A stretch of 64,000 nt of DNA from an uncultured Sphingomonas sp. GTDB lineage: Bacteria > Pseudomonadota > Alphaproteobacteria > Sphingomonadales > Sphingomonadaceae. Shown here piece after piece: positions 19,111-28,870 of the stretch (position 1 is the stretch's first letter; the number at the start of each line of letters is the position of its first letter). The notes under the pieces were generated by a model, which worked only from the letters and a program-made list of their open reading frames with translations, did not search any database and had not been told where the DNA came from. The stretch spans positions 1-64,000 of the forward strand of contig NZ_CAJYHX010000019.1 in the NCBI RefSeq assembly GCF_913774285.1, written 5' to 3'. The position numbers and the translations under genes are program-made.

Positions 19111-20212
19111 CATTCTGATTATCGGCGGCGGGATCGGCGGGCTTACCGCCGCCATCGCACTGGCGCCGCAAGGTCACCGGCTCACGGTGATCGAGCGCGA
19201 TCCGAAATGGTCGGTGTACGGCGTCGGCATCATCCAGCAGGCCAATGTGGTGCGCGCAGTGGCGCAGCTCGGCGTGCTGGACGAATATATCGCGGCCGGC
19301 GTCGGCTTCGACGCGGTCGAGATCTTCGCGCCGGACGGCACCAAGGTCGCCCGCGTGCCCGCACCCAAGCTCGCCGAGGGCTATCCGGCCAATGTCGGCA
19401 TCGGCCGCCCGGCGCTGCACAAGGTGCTCGGGGACCGCGTGCTCGCCGATGGCGCAGACGTGCAGCTGGGCATCACCGTCGAGACGATGGTCGATGACGG
19501 CGAGCGGGTCGCGGTGACCTTCTCGGACGGCACCAGCGGCATCTACGACATGGTGATCGGCGCGGACGGCGTCTATTCGCAGACGCGCGCCGCGATCCTG
19601 CCCGAGGCGGAGAAGCCCGACTATACTGGCCAGGCGGTGTGGCGGTACAATTTCCCGCGCCCCGCCGGCATGGACGCGCTCCAGGTCTATAACGGTCGCA
19701 CCGGGCTCGGGCTCGTGCCGATCAGCGAAGACCTGATGTACATGTTCGTCACCACGCCGGAGCCGGGGAACCCCTGGTATCCGCGCGAGGGCCTCGCCGC
19801 GACCATGCGCGCCAAGCTGGCCGAGTGCGCGCCCGCGATCCGCGACCTCGCCGAGCAGATCACCGACGATGACGGCGTGGTCTATCGCCCGCTCGAAGGC
19901 ATGCTGGTCACCGGCCCCTGGCACAAGGGCCGCATCGGCTTGCTGGGCGACGCGGTGCACGCCACCACGCCGCATCTGGGGCAGGGTGCCGGCATGGCGA
20001 TCGAGGACAGCCTCGTCCTTGCCGACGAGCTGGCCAAGGCCGACAGTGTGGAAGCCGCCTTCACCGCCTATCGCGCCCGCCGCTACGAACGCTGCGCCTA
20101 TATCGTCAATGCCAGCCTCGCCATCTGCATGGGCCAGCTCGGCAAGGGCCCGGCCATCGATAACCACAAGGCGACGGCCGAGATGTTCGCCGTCACCGCC
20201 CAGCCGATCTGA
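19097..20212 (+). CDS. FAD-dependent aromatic hydroxylase (FdeE-like, group A)
   Basis: A 371-aa flavoprotein monooxygenase with ILIIGGGIGGLTAAIAL at the N-terminus, MVIGADGVYSQTR in the middle and IGLLGDAVHATTPHLGQGAGMAIED for the FAD ribityl site. The length fits single-component group A hydroxylases. In flavonoid degradation (Herbaspirillum fde), FdeE of this class hydroxylates the A-ring to make it cleavable. Here the gene sits between the deglycosidase and an extradiol dioxygenase, which suits hydroxylation of the released aglycone. The specific substrate is inferred. Confidence 0.87.
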   Translation: MPPLDILIIGGGIGGLTAAIALAPQGHRLTVIERDPKWSVYGVGIIQQANVVRAVAQLGVLDEYIAAGVGFDAVEIFAPDGTKVARVPAPKLAEGYPANVGIGRPALHKVLGDRVLADGADVQLGITVETMVDDGERVAVTFSDGTSGIYDMVIGADGVYSQTRAAILPEAEKPDYTGQAVWRYNFPRPAGMDALQVYNGRTGLGLVPISEDLMYMFVTTPEPGNPWYPREGLAATMRAKLAECAPAIRDLAEQITDDDGVVYRPLEGMLVTGPWHKGRIGLLGDAVHATTPHLGQGAGMAIEDSLVLADELAKADSVEAAFTAYRARRYERCAYIVNASLAICMGQLGKGPAIDNHKATAEMFAVTAQPI

Positions 20213-20222
20213 GGATACCCAA

Positions 20223-21125
20223 ATGAGCCGTGTCACTGAAATCCGCTATGTCGGCTATGGCGTGCAGGATCTCGACGCCGAGCGCGCCTTCTATACCGAG
20301 CAATGGGGCCTGGAGCCGGTGCCGAGCGACGACGGCATGGCCTGGTTCAAGACCCAGGGGCATGACGAACATCATGTCGTCCGCCTGCGCGCCGCCGACG
20401 AGAACCGCGTCGACGTGATCGCGCTTGCGGCGGACAACCGCGCCGATGTCAATGCGCTCCACGCCAAGGTGGGTGAAGCAGGCTGCCGCATCGTCAGCGC
20501 ACCCGCCGATCTGACCAGCCCGGGCGGCGGCTATGGCTTCCGCTTCTTCTCGCCCGACGGCCTGTTGTTCGAAGTGTCGAGCGACGTGGCGCGCAGCCCG
20601 AAGCGCGAACTCGCGCGCTGGGAAGGCGTGCCGCTCAAGATCAGCCACATCGTGCTGCACTCGCCGGACCATCAGGCGGCGGTGAAGTTCTTCACCGACG
20701 TGCTGGGCTTCAAGGTGTCCGACTGGCTCGGCGACTTCATGTGCTTCCTGCGCTGCAACTCCGCGCATCATCGCATCGCGCTGCTGCCCGGGCCGCCCTG
20801 CCTCAACCATGTCGCCTATGACATGCTGAGCGTGGACGACATGATGCGCGGCGCCCACCGCCTGAAGCAGCACGGTACCGGCATCGGCTGGGGGCCGGGC
20901 CGCCACACCGCGGGCAACAACACCTTCAGCTATTTCGTCACGCCGAACGGCTTCGTCGCCGAATACACCTCGGAACTGGAAGAGGTGGATTTCGAGACGC
21001 ACCAGCACAAGGTCCATGTGCCGGCACCGCTGGTAATGGACCAGTGGGGCATCGGCACCGGCGGCCCGCAGACGCTGCCGCACCCGGCGCCGAACCCCGG
21101 CCTGTTCACGGCCGTGGAGGCCTGA
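20223..21125 (+). CDS. extradiol ring-cleavage dioxygenase (two-domain VOC/glyoxalase fold)
   Basis: A 300-aa type I extradiol dioxygenase. The N-terminal VOC domain (about 5-120) lacks metal ligands; the C-terminal domain (about 138-255) carries the 2-His-1-carboxylate set H142 (KISHIVLHSP), H196 (CLNHVAYDM) and E247 (FVAEYTSE). It would open the catecholic ring made by the upstream hydroxylase using Fe(II) or Mn(II). It starts 10 bp after the hydroxylase stop; the longer open frame reaching back to 19869 is antecedent sequence of another frame, not coding. Confidence 0.92.
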   Translation: MSRVTEIRYVGYGVQDLDAERAFYTEQWGLEPVPSDDGMAWFKTQGHDEHHVVRLRAADENRVDVIALAADNRADVNALHAKVGEAGCRIVSAPADLTSPGGGYGFRFFSPDGLLFEVSSDVARSPKRELARWEGVPLKISHIVLHSPDHQAAVKFFTDVLGFKVSDWLGDFMCFLRCNSAHHRIALLPGPPCLNHVAYDMLSVDDMMRGAHRLKQHGTGIGWGPGRHTAGNNTFSYFVTPNGFVAEYTSELEEVDFETHQHKVHVPAPLVMDQWGIGTGGPQTLPHPAPNPGLFTAVEA

Positions 21126-21128
21126 GCC

Positions 21129-22286
21129 GTGGCGCTGTTCGAAGTCTTCCCCAATTACATCTGGAATCTCTCGGTCGCGATCGCGATGGAGAGCGGCGGG
21201 CAGATCGGCGAAATCGTCGACATGTGCCAGCCGATCAAGGATGCGGCGGCGAGCGGTGCCGATGCCGGCACGCCGCAGTTCATGGCGCAATGGGCGGCGA
21301 TGGGCGACAAGCTGATTGACCTCGCCGCCGAGGACGAGGCCAAGGGCCGCGCTTTCTCCGCTTCCACCAAGCTGGAACGCGCCGCGCTCTACCTGTTCAC
21401 CGCCGAGCGGATGCAGGGCCATGGCCATCCCGGCCGCAAGGAAACCTATGCGAAGGCGCGGGGCGCCTTCGACAAGGCGACCGCACTCGGCAAGATCAAC
21501 CGCGAGCGGGTGGAAATCCCGCTCGGCGAAGGCACCATGCCGGCGCTCTACACCCGCGCGCCGGGCGAGGGGCCCAAGCCGGTGGTGGTCTATTGCAACG
21601 GCCTCGATAGCTGCAAGGAGCTGCTCTACTGGTCGCGCCTGCCCGAGGCGCTGGCCCGGCGCGGCATCTCCACGCTCTGCGTCGACCAGCCCGGCTCGGG
21701 CGAGGCGCTGCGGCTGCAGAACCTGCCCGTCGATCCCCATTCGGAGCATTGGGCCTCGAAGGCCGTCGATTGGCTCGAACAGCAGCCCGACGTCGATCCC
21801 AAGCGCATCGGCATGACCGGCATTTCGCTGGGCGGCCATTTCGCGCCGCGCGCGGTGGCGTACGAACCCCGCTTCGCCTCGGGTGCCTGCTGGGGCGCCA
21901 ACCACAACTGGGCCGAGGTGCAGCAGAAGCGCCTCAAGCGTGAGGGCGAGAATCCGGTGCCGCATTACTGGGCGCACGTCATGTGGGCGTTCGGCGCCAG
22001 GGACATGGACGACTTCTTCGCCAAGGCGGAGGACATGAACCTCAACGGCCATATGGACGGCGTGAAGGTGCCTTTCCTCGTCACGCACGGCGCGAACGAC
22101 CGGCAGATTAGCGTCCAGTACGCGCATGATTGCTACGACCAGCTGGTCAACAGCCCGAAGCGCGAACTGAAGATCTTCACCGCGCGCGAAGGCGGCGTCG
22201 AGCATGTCGGCGCCGACAACATGGCGTACGGCCGCGACTACATCGCCGACTGGTTCGCCGAAACCCTCAGCGGCCACACCGCCTGA
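21129..22286 (+). CDS. alpha/beta hydrolase, C-C bond hydrolase-like
   Basis: A 385-aa hydrolase with an N-terminal helical domain of about 120 residues and a catalytic domain: nucleophile S233 in GISLGGHFAP, oxyanion region VVYCNGLDS, acid near THGANDRQIS, His in GGVEHVGADN. The architecture resembles 2,6-dihydroxypseudooxynicotine hydrolase, which cleaves a C-C bond next to a phenolic ring. Placed right after the extradiol dioxygenase, it probably hydrolyses the ring-fission product. The GTG start at 21129 lies 3 bp after the previous stop. Confidence 0.82.
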   Translation: MALFEVFPNYIWNLSVAIAMESGGQIGEIVDMCQPIKDAAASGADAGTPQFMAQWAAMGDKLIDLAAEDEAKGRAFSASTKLERAALYLFTAERMQGHGHPGRKETYAKARGAFDKATALGKINRERVEIPLGEGTMPALYTRAPGEGPKPVVVYCNGLDSCKELLYWSRLPEALARRGISTLCVDQPGSGEALRLQNLPVDPHSEHWASKAVDWLEQQPDVDPKRIGMTGISLGGHFAPRAVAYEPRFASGACWGANHNWAEVQQKRLKREGENPVPHYWAHVMWAFGARDMDDFFAKAEDMNLNGHMDGVKVPFLVTHGANDRQISVQYAHDCYDQLVNSPKRELKIFTAREGGVEHVGADNMAYGRDYIADWFAETLSGHTA

Positions 22287-22303
22287 CTTCCCGGAGACCA
22301 CCC

Positions 22304-23083
22304 ATGGCCCGCCGCTTCATCGACCTGTCCATCACCCTCGAGAACGAGGTGATCACCGATCCGCCCTTCATGCGGCCCAAGATCACCTATCAGACCCATG
22401 CCGAGACGGTGGGCGAGCTCGGTCACTTCTTTCCCGGCGTGACGCAGGACCAGACGCCCGACGGCGCCGGCTTCGCGGCAGCCGAATGGGTAACGCTGAC
22501 CACGCATAACGGCACCCATCTCGACGCCCCTTGGCATTTCCACCCGACGATGGACGGCGGCAAGCGCGCGATCACCATCGACGAAGTACCGCTCGAATGG
22601 TGCTTCCAGCGCGGTGTGAAGCTCGATTTCCGCCATTTCCCCGACGGCTATGTCGTCACGGCGGCGGACGTGGAGGCGGAGCTGGCGCGGATCGGCCACG
22701 ATCTCCAGCCGCTCGATATCGTTCTGGTCAACACCGCCGCCGGCGGCGCGGCCGGAAACCCGAACTTCGTCAATATCGGCTGCGGCATGGGCTATGAAGC
22801 CACCATGTACCTCACCGAGCGCGGCGTGCGGGTGACCGGCACCGACGCATGGAGCTGGGACGCACCCTTTGCCTATACTGCCGAAAAGGTGAAGGAAACC
22901 GGCGATACCTCGCTGATCTGGGAAGGGCACAAGGCCGGCCGCGACATCGGCTATTGCCACCTGGAGAAGCTGCACAACCTCGAGGCGCTGCCGCCGCACG
23001 GCTTCACGGTCAGCTGCTTCCCGCACAAGATCAAGGGCGCCTCGGCCGGCTGGACGCGCGCCGTCGCGATCCTGGAGGACTGA
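22304..23083 (+). CDS. cyclase-family metal hydrolase (PF04199-like)
   Basis: A 259-aa protein of the kynurenine formamidase/cyclase family. The metal motif H-x-x-x-H-x-D-x-x-x-H appears as THNGTHLDAPWHF (H68, H72, D74, H78). It has GGAGA upstream of the ATG at 22304 and ends 3 bp before the FAH gene. Members hydrolyse amides, esters or lactones, so a lactone or enol ester made during aglycone breakdown is a reasonable substrate. Confidence 0.85.
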   Translation: MARRFIDLSITLENEVITDPPFMRPKITYQTHAETVGELGHFFPGVTQDQTPDGAGFAAAEWVTLTTHNGTHLDAPWHFHPTMDGGKRAITIDEVPLEWCFQRGVKLDFRHFPDGYVVTAADVEAELARIGHDLQPLDIVLVNTAAGGAAGNPNFVNIGCGMGYEATMYLTERGVRVTGTDAWSWDAPFAYTAEKVKETGDTSLIWEGHKAGRDIGYCHLEKLHNLEALPPHGFTVSCFPHKIKGASAGWTRAVAILED

Positions 23084-23086
23084 GCA

Positions 23087-24073
23087 ATGCGGCTCGCTAC
23101 CCGCGCCAACGGTACGCCCGACGGCGCCCTGGTCGTCGTCTCCGCCGACGGCACTCGTTGCCTGTCGGCGGACGGCATCGCGCCCAATCTACTCGCGGCC
23201 ATCGAGCGCTGGGACGCCGTCGCGCGCCCGCTTGCGGCGCTGGCCGAACGGCTGACGGCAGGGCAGGGGGAGCCGGTGGGCGCAGCCACGCTGCGCGCAC
23301 CGCTGCCGCGCTCCTGGCAATGGCTCGACGGCTCGGCCTTCGCCAACCATGGCGAGCTGATGCAGATCGCCTTCGGGCTCGATCCGATCGATAGCGACCG
23401 CCCGCTGATGTACCAGGGCATGTCGGACCGCTTCTACGGTCCGAACGATCCGATCCCGTTCCCGGACGAAAGCCTGGGCATCGACTTCGAGGGCGAGTTC
23501 GGGGTGATCGTCGATGCGGTGCCGATGGGCGTCTCCGCGGAAGCGGCGGCGCGGCACATCAAGCTGGTCGTCCAGATCAACGACTGGTCGCTGCGCGCGG
23601 TGGCGCCGATCGAGATGAAGACCGGCTTTGGCTGGGTGCAGGCCAAGCCCGCGTGCAGCATGGCGCCCTTCGCGGTGACCCCGGACGCGCTGGGCGAAGG
23701 CTGGCAGGATGGCCGCGTGTGCCTGGACCTGGCGGTGGCGTGGAACGGCGAACGCTTTGGGCAGGTAAACGGCCGCGAGATGGCCTTCTCCTTCCCCGAA
23801 CTGGTTGCCCATGCCGCCCGCACGCGCGATCTGGTGGCGGGCACGATCATCGGCTCCGGCACGGTCTCCAACCGCGATTATGCGACGCTGGGCTCCGCCT
23901 GTATCTCGGAGCGCCGCGCGATCGAGATCATCACGAAGGGCGCACCGGAGACGCCCTTCCTGAGCTTTGGTGACATGATCCGGATGGCCGGCATCGATGC
24001 GACCGGAGCGCAACCTTTCGGTGCGATCGAACAACGGGTGGCCGAACCCCGGGAGCCCCGAACGGGTCCCTAG
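23087..24073 (+). CDS. fumarylacetoacetate hydrolase-family protein
   Basis: A 328-aa FAH-fold enzyme. The metal-binding motif FEGEFGVIVD (about 135-145) and the late region TIIGSGTVSNRDYATLGSAC match the family core. FAH enzymes hydrolyse or decarboxylate beta-keto or acylpyruvate intermediates, typical of the last steps of meta-cleavage. It is the seventh gene of the operon, 3 bp after the cyclase gene. Confidence 0.87.
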   Translation: MRLATRANGTPDGALVVVSADGTRCLSADGIAPNLLAAIERWDAVARPLAALAERLTAGQGEPVGAATLRAPLPRSWQWLDGSAFANHGELMQIAFGLDPIDSDRPLMYQGMSDRFYGPNDPIPFPDESLGIDFEGEFGVIVDAVPMGVSAEAAARHIKLVVQINDWSLRAVAPIEMKTGFGWVQAKPACSMAPFAVTPDALGEGWQDGRVCLDLAVAWNGERFGQVNGREMAFSFPELVAHAARTRDLVAGTIIGSGTVSNRDYATLGSACISERRAIEIITKGAPETPFLSFGDMIRMAGIDATGAQPFGAIEQRVAEPREPRTGP

Positions 24074-24163
24074 TTTCGGCACAGAGTGGCCGCGGCGATC
24101 AGAAACAAACGATGTCGTCCGGCGGGTGAGGCAACCAACCACAAATGTTGGGGAGGAGTGAAA

Positions 24164-26536
24164 ATGAAGGTACAAAAGATTCTGCTGGCGACCACTGTGC
24201 TGGCCAGCGTGACACCGATCGCCGCATTCGCGCAGACCGCGGCACCGCAACCCGCGGCAGCCGCCGCACAGGACGAAAGCGGCGTCGGCGAGATCATCGT
24301 GACGGCGCAGCGCCGCAGCGAAAATGTCCTTAAGGTGCCGCTCAGCGTTACCGTCGTAGGCGCAGACGAGCTTCTGCAGCGCGGCGCGAACGATCTGACT
24401 GCGGTTACCAAGCTCGCGCCCAGCCTGCAGGTGGCCCAGGACAACACCTTCGCCGTGCGAGGCGTCGGCACGGGTACCTTTGCTACCACGGTTGAAGCGA
24501 GCGTGTCGCAGGTGCTCGACGATGTGGTCATTGGCAACAAGGAGTTCGCCGCCAACGCCTTTTACGATGTCTCGCGCGTCGAGGTGCTGAACGGGCCGCA
24601 GGGGCTGCTGTTCGGCAAGAACGCTTCGGCGGGCCTCGTCAACATCACCACCAACCGGCCGGTGCTGGGGCAGACCAGCGTCTCCGGCGACGTCGAAGCG
24701 GTGCAGCGCGACCGCCCGGTGAAGAACGGGCAGGGCATCCAGGTCCGCTCGACCGTCAACCTGCCGATCGGCACCAACAGCGCGCTGCGCCTAAACGCCA
24801 TCTACAGCGGCCAGGATTCGGTCACGTATCCGACGGTGAACAGCGCCGTGCGCAACGACTTCGGCCTGCGCAACCTGGGCTTGCGGGGCAAATATCTGTA
24901 CCAGCCCACCGATGCGCTCTCCATCTATGTGATCGGCGAGTATAATCGTCAGCGCGGGATCTCGGGCCGGTATGACATCACCTTCCGGCAGATCGGCGCG
25001 GGCAGTGCCTATACCGGGCTGGGCTATCCGTCCGGCGCCGACAACCTTCGCTACAACAGCGATGCGCCTAATTATCGCGATGCGGATACCGGCGGGCTGC
25101 AGGCCAACATCAATTATTCGCTGTCCAACGGGATGGAGATCTCCAGCATCACCGCCTGGAAGAATGCTGTCGTCTCCTATCAGTTCGATTCAGACAACAC
25201 GCCGGTAAACTTCTTCAATACGAACTATAGCCGGCAGGTCTACAACCAGCTGTCGCAGGAGCTGCGGCTGGCGCTGCCCGAAGGCAACAAGGTCTCCGGG
25301 CAATTTGGTCTATATTATTATCGCTCGGTAGGTTCGGTGGTCGGTGCCCGCGGCGGCAATAACGGCTTCCCCGGCTTCCTTCTGCCCACCTTCCCCTTCT
25401 GCGTCGGCGCCACCCAGCTCGGCGCGCCCCCCGCTGCCTGCCCGGTGAGCAACGCCAGCTTCCTGGGCCAGGACTACAAGTACAACCTGAAGCAGAACAG
25501 CTATGCCGGCTTCGGGCAGCTCAGCTACCATGTCACCGACACGCTGAAGCTCAACGCCGGCGGCCGTGTCACCTACGACAAGGGCACGATCGACCTGCTC
25601 GAGAATGTGGGCAAGTATTTCGTAACGCTGGGCGTGCCGAACAATCGGTCCGTCGAGTCGACGGACGCTACCAACTTCAGCTTCAAGTTAGGTGCCGATT
25701 GGCAGGTGACGCCGTCGACGATGCTCTACGGTTTCTATGGCCAAGGCTATAAGGGGCCGGGCTTCTCCAACACCTCGCCGGCGCCGGGCGCCAAGCTGGC
25801 GGTGCGGCCGGAAATCTCGCGCGGCGGCGAGATCGGCATCAAGGGACGCCTCGCCGACGGCAAGATCACCTATTCGGTCTCGGCATTCCACACACGGTTC
25901 ACTGATCTGCAGGTCCAGTCGTGGATCACGTCCCTACGCACCTTCGTGCTCAGCAACGCGGCGACGGCGACCACCGAGGGCGTCGACTTCTCCTTCCAGG
26001 CGCGGCCTACCACACGGCTGACCCTGTCAGGCTCGGCATCCTATGTCGATGCCAAGTTCGACAACTTCCCCGGCGCGCAATGCTATACCGGGCAGACCAG
26101 CAACGGCTGCCGTGCGGATCTCCGTTCGGACGCCCCCGGCTATGTCGGCACGTTCAACGCCGCGGGCTATCAGCTCCCGCTCTCGGCGAAGTTTACCGCC
26201 ACGCTCGGTGCTGACTATAGCCAACCGCTGACCGAGAAGCTCGATGCGCAGTTCGGCATCGGCTATTACCATCGCTCGCCGCAATCCTCGGCCCTGGGCA
26301 CGCCGTTCTTCATCCCGACCTGGGATACGTTCGACCTGAGACTAGGCCTGAAGAGCAAGCGCTGGTCCGCCAGCCTGTTCTGCAAGAACTGCACGAACGA
26401 GGCCCGGCCGATCTCGATCGGTTCGGATGGCGGCGACGCCAACCCGGTGCAGGGGCCGCCGGTGCTGACGTTAAACCAGCGCTTCAGCTACGATTCGGTG
26501 CGCACGATCGGGCTGCGGCTCGGCTTCGACTTCTAA
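24164..26536 (+). CDS. TonB-dependent outer-membrane receptor
   Basis: A 790-aa receptor with a signal peptide (ending near AAFAQ), a TonB-box-like start ESGVGEIIVTAQRRSENV, a plug domain with VRGVGTG and RVEVLNGPQGLLFGKNASAGLVNI, and a long beta-barrel ending in GLRLGFDF. The ATG at 24164 with GGGAGGAG upstream was chosen over 24086. It follows the ring-cleavage operon by 90 bp and precedes secreted hydrolases, so it probably imports the glycoside across the outer membrane. Confidence 0.92.
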   Translation: MKVQKILLATTVLASVTPIAAFAQTAAPQPAAAAAQDESGVGEIIVTAQRRSENVLKVPLSVTVVGADELLQRGANDLTAVTKLAPSLQVAQDNTFAVRGVGTGTFATTVEASVSQVLDDVVIGNKEFAANAFYDVSRVEVLNGPQGLLFGKNASAGLVNITTNRPVLGQTSVSGDVEAVQRDRPVKNGQGIQVRSTVNLPIGTNSALRLNAIYSGQDSVTYPTVNSAVRNDFGLRNLGLRGKYLYQPTDALSIYVIGEYNRQRGISGRYDITFRQIGAGSAYTGLGYPSGADNLRYNSDAPNYRDADTGGLQANINYSLSNGMEISSITAWKNAVVSYQFDSDNTPVNFFNTNYSRQVYNQLSQELRLALPEGNKVSGQFGLYYYRSVGSVVGARGGNNGFPGFLLPTFPFCVGATQLGAPPAACPVSNASFLGQDYKYNLKQNSYAGFGQLSYHVTDTLKLNAGGRVTYDKGTIDLLENVGKYFVTLGVPNNRSVESTDATNFSFKLGADWQVTPSTMLYGFYGQGYKGPGFSNTSPAPGAKLAVRPEISRGGEIGIKGRLADGKITYSVSAFHTRFTDLQVQSWITSLRTFVLSNAATATTEGVDFSFQARPTTRLTLSGSASYVDAKFDNFPGAQCYTGQTSNGCRADLRSDAPGYVGTFNAAGYQLPLSAKFTATLGADYSQPLTEKLDAQFGIGYYHRSPQSSALGTPFFIPTWDTFDLRLGLKSKRWSASLFCKNCTNEARPISIGSDGGDANPVQGPPVLTLNQRFSYDSVRTIGLRLGFDF

Positions 26537-26587
26537 GCCGGACGAGGGGGCGGCGGAACCGCTCCCTCCCGCATCAAGGGGATATTC

Positions 26588-27493
26588 ATGCGCCTTTCCA
26601 TGTTCCTAGCGGCGCTGCTTGCAACCGTCGCACTGACGCCCGCAGCCCATGCCCAATCGGAAATCTCGCCTGTCGCGGAAGCGGCCCCGGCGCAGCCCGA
26701 CGCGATCCCGCTTCCGGCGCCGGATCAGCCCGACCGCGAGGTGTGGCATCGCAGCGCCGGCGTGCTGGCGGTACGCAACGTCACGCGCCCGACGATCACC
26801 GTCTTTCGTGCCGCCGGCAAGGCGAATGGTGCCGCGGTGATCGTGGCACCGGGCGGCGCCTTTCTCGGGCTCGAGATGGACAAGGAGGGCTGGGCGGTAG
26901 CCAAGCGTCTGGCCAGCCATGGCATCACCGCGTTCGTGCTGAAATATCGCACGCTGCCTACCCCGGCGGATCAGAAGGTGTTTCTGGCCGAACTGACCAA
27001 GATGATCCAGGGCAAGCCCGCTGCCTTTGGCGCCCCTTCCGACACGCCGCCGGAAGCCTTGGCGGACGGGCTGTCCGCACTGCGCTATGTGCGTCAGCAT
27101 GCCGCTGCCTATGGCATCGATCCGCGTCGGGTGGGCTTCATGGGCTTCTCGGCCGGTGGCTTCCTCGCCCGCACCTTGGTGGAGAAGGGCGGCGCCGAAC
27201 GCCCTGATTTCATCGCGCCGATCTACCCGAATATGGGTCCGATGCAGGTGCCCGCCGACGCGCCCCCGATGTTTGTCGCGGTCGCCGCGGACGACTTCCT
27301 GCTCAACCGCGAAAAAGGTTTGCCGCTGGTGGATGCCTATCGCGCGGCCAAGCGCCCGGTGGAGTTCCATCTGTTCGGTGACGGCGGGCACGGCTTCGGT
27401 GCGGGCAAGCCCGGCACCACGACGGCGCACTGGCTCGACCAGTTCCTCCTGTGGCTGGACGTCATGGGTCTGACGAAGCCGGCGAAGCGATAA
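26588..27493 (+). CDS. secreted alpha/beta hydrolase (esterase)
   Basis: A 301-aa exported esterase of the acetyl-xylan esterase/BD-FAE-like group. It has a signal peptide (ends near AHAQ), an oxyanion motif APGGAFLGL, nucleophile S188 in GFSAGG, and a late Asp/His pair (VAADDF, GDGGHGFG). Such enzymes remove acetyl or acyl groups from plant glycosides. It lies between the TonB receptor and the GH1 gene, with only about 15 bp to GH1. Confidence 0.85.
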   Translation: MRLSMFLAALLATVALTPAAHAQSEISPVAEAAPAQPDAIPLPAPDQPDREVWHRSAGVLAVRNVTRPTITVFRAAGKANGAAVIVAPGGAFLGLEMDKEGWAVAKRLASHGITAFVLKYRTLPTPADQKVFLAELTKMIQGKPAAFGAPSDTPPEALADGLSALRYVRQHAAAYGIDPRRVGFMGFSAGGFLARTLVEKGGAERPDFIAPIYPNMGPMQVPADAPPMFVAVAADDFLLNREKGLPLVDAYRAAKRPVEFHLFGDGGHGFGAGKPGTTTAHWLDQFLLWLDVMGLTKPAKR

Positions 27494-27507
27494 GGGGAGA
27501 AGGTGGA

Positions 27508-28827
27508 ATGTCGCGCTTGAACCGCCGGGAATTGCTGGCTGCCTCCGCCGCGAGCATTGCTGCGGCACAGCCGCTCGCAGCGGCGGCCGCGGAAGCATCG
27601 GGCCTGCGCTTCCCCAAGGGATTTCTGTGGGGCGCGGCGACGGCCGGTCATCAGGTCGAAGGCAACAACGTCAATGCCGACCAGTGGCTGCTCGAAACTA
27701 CCGAACCGCGCCTGCCCGCCACGCCTTCCGGCGATGCGTGCAACAGCTTCGCGCTGTGGCGGGAGGACCTGGATCTGGTGCGGCGGCTAGGTCTGAACAC
27801 CTATCGCTTCTCGATCGAATGGCCGCGCATCGAACCCGTTCCGGGCGAATTCTCGCTCGCGATGCTCGATCATTACAAGGCGATGATCGAAGGTTGCCAT
27901 GCGCGCGGTCTGGTGCCGGTGGTGACGCTTTGCCACTTCACCACGCCGCGCTGGTTCGCCGCGCGCGGGGGCTGGACCGACGACGGTGCGCCCGCGCTGT
28001 TCGCCCGCTATTGCGAGCGGGCAATCCGCCATCTCGGCGACGGCATCCGCTATTGCACCACGTTCAATGAGCCGAATGGCGGCCCGCTGCTCCAGACGGT
28101 GCTGCCGCCGCCCTTCTTCGGCGCGCTGCGCGCCAGCCTTGCCGCCTGTGCTAAAGCGAGCGGGTCCGCCAAATTCGCGGTGGGCAACACGGTGTTGCCC
28201 GAGGATGTGAAAGCGACCACGCGGAACATGCTGGCCGCGCACCGCATGGCACGCCAGGCGATCAAGGCGCTCCGCTCGAACCTGCCGGTGGGCGTCACGC
28301 TGGCGCTGGTAGACGACCAGGCCGCGGGGCCAAACAGCATGCGCGACGCGCACCGCGAGCGCGTCTATGGTGCCTGGCTGCGCAGTGCGCGCGAGGACGA
28401 TTATGTCGGCGTCCAGAACTACGAACGCGCTGTGTGGGACGCCAAGGGCAGGCTGCCGACGCCGAAGGGCGTGCCGACGAACGTGGCCGGCAGCGAGATC
28501 TATCCCGCCTCGCTCGCCAATGCGGTGCGCTATGTCCATGCTGAGACCAAGGTGCCTATCCTGGTGACCGAGCATGGCGTGTCGACCACCGATGATCGCC
28601 AGCGCGCCAGCCTGATTCCCGCCGCGCTCGGGCATCTGCGGGCTGCCATGGCGGAGGGCGTGCCGGTGCTCGGCTATATCCACTGGTCGCTGCTCGACAA
28701 TTACGAATGGGGCGGCGACGAGCGGGCGCGCTTCGGGTTGGTCGAAGTCGATCGCACCAGCTTCCGGCGAACGCCCAAACCGAGCGCGTCCGTGTTGGGC
28801 AAGATTGCCCAGCGAAACGCGGTTTGA
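27508..28827 (+). CDS. GH1 beta-glucosidase-like enzyme with Tat-type signal
   Basis: A 439-aa family 1 glycosidase. A twin-arginine-like leader (LNRRELLAAS) precedes the barrel starting FPKGFLWGAATAGHQVEG. The acid/base is E188 in TFNEPN and the nucleophile E355 in VTEHGVS; HWSLLDNYEWGG near the end is the usual aglycone-site segment. It would remove beta-linked glucose or related sugars in the periplasm. GGGGAGAAGG precedes the ATG at 27508. Confidence 0.9.
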   Translation: MSRLNRRELLAASAASIAAAQPLAAAAAEASGLRFPKGFLWGAATAGHQVEGNNVNADQWLLETTEPRLPATPSGDACNSFALWREDLDLVRRLGLNTYRFSIEWPRIEPVPGEFSLAMLDHYKAMIEGCHARGLVPVVTLCHFTTPRWFAARGGWTDDGAPALFARYCERAIRHLGDGIRYCTTFNEPNGGPLLQTVLPPPFFGALRASLAACAKASGSAKFAVGNTVLPEDVKATTRNMLAAHRMARQAIKALRSNLPVGVTLALVDDQAAGPNSMRDAHRERVYGAWLRSAREDDYVGVQNYERAVWDAKGRLPTPKGVPTNVAGSEIYPASLANAVRYVHAETKVPILVTEHGVSTTDDRQRASLIPAALGHLRAAMAEGVPVLGYIHWSLLDNYEWGGDERARFGLVEVDRTSFRRTPKPSASVLGKIAQRNAV

Positions 28828-28870
28828 GCGGCCGATCTCCCGACATTCTTTCCCCGTTCCGGAGCTCCAC

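Noticed and set aside
20193..22301. A 702-codon open frame on the minus strand
   Set aside because: It lies exactly antisense to the dioxygenase and hydrolase genes, whose motifs are clear. Long antisense frames are expected in this GC-rich sequence.
24090..24120. ATC-N10-GAT before the TonB receptor as another nod-box-like site
   Set aside because: The spacing is 10 rather than 9 and the core AAACAATCGATTT is absent; the match is at chance level.
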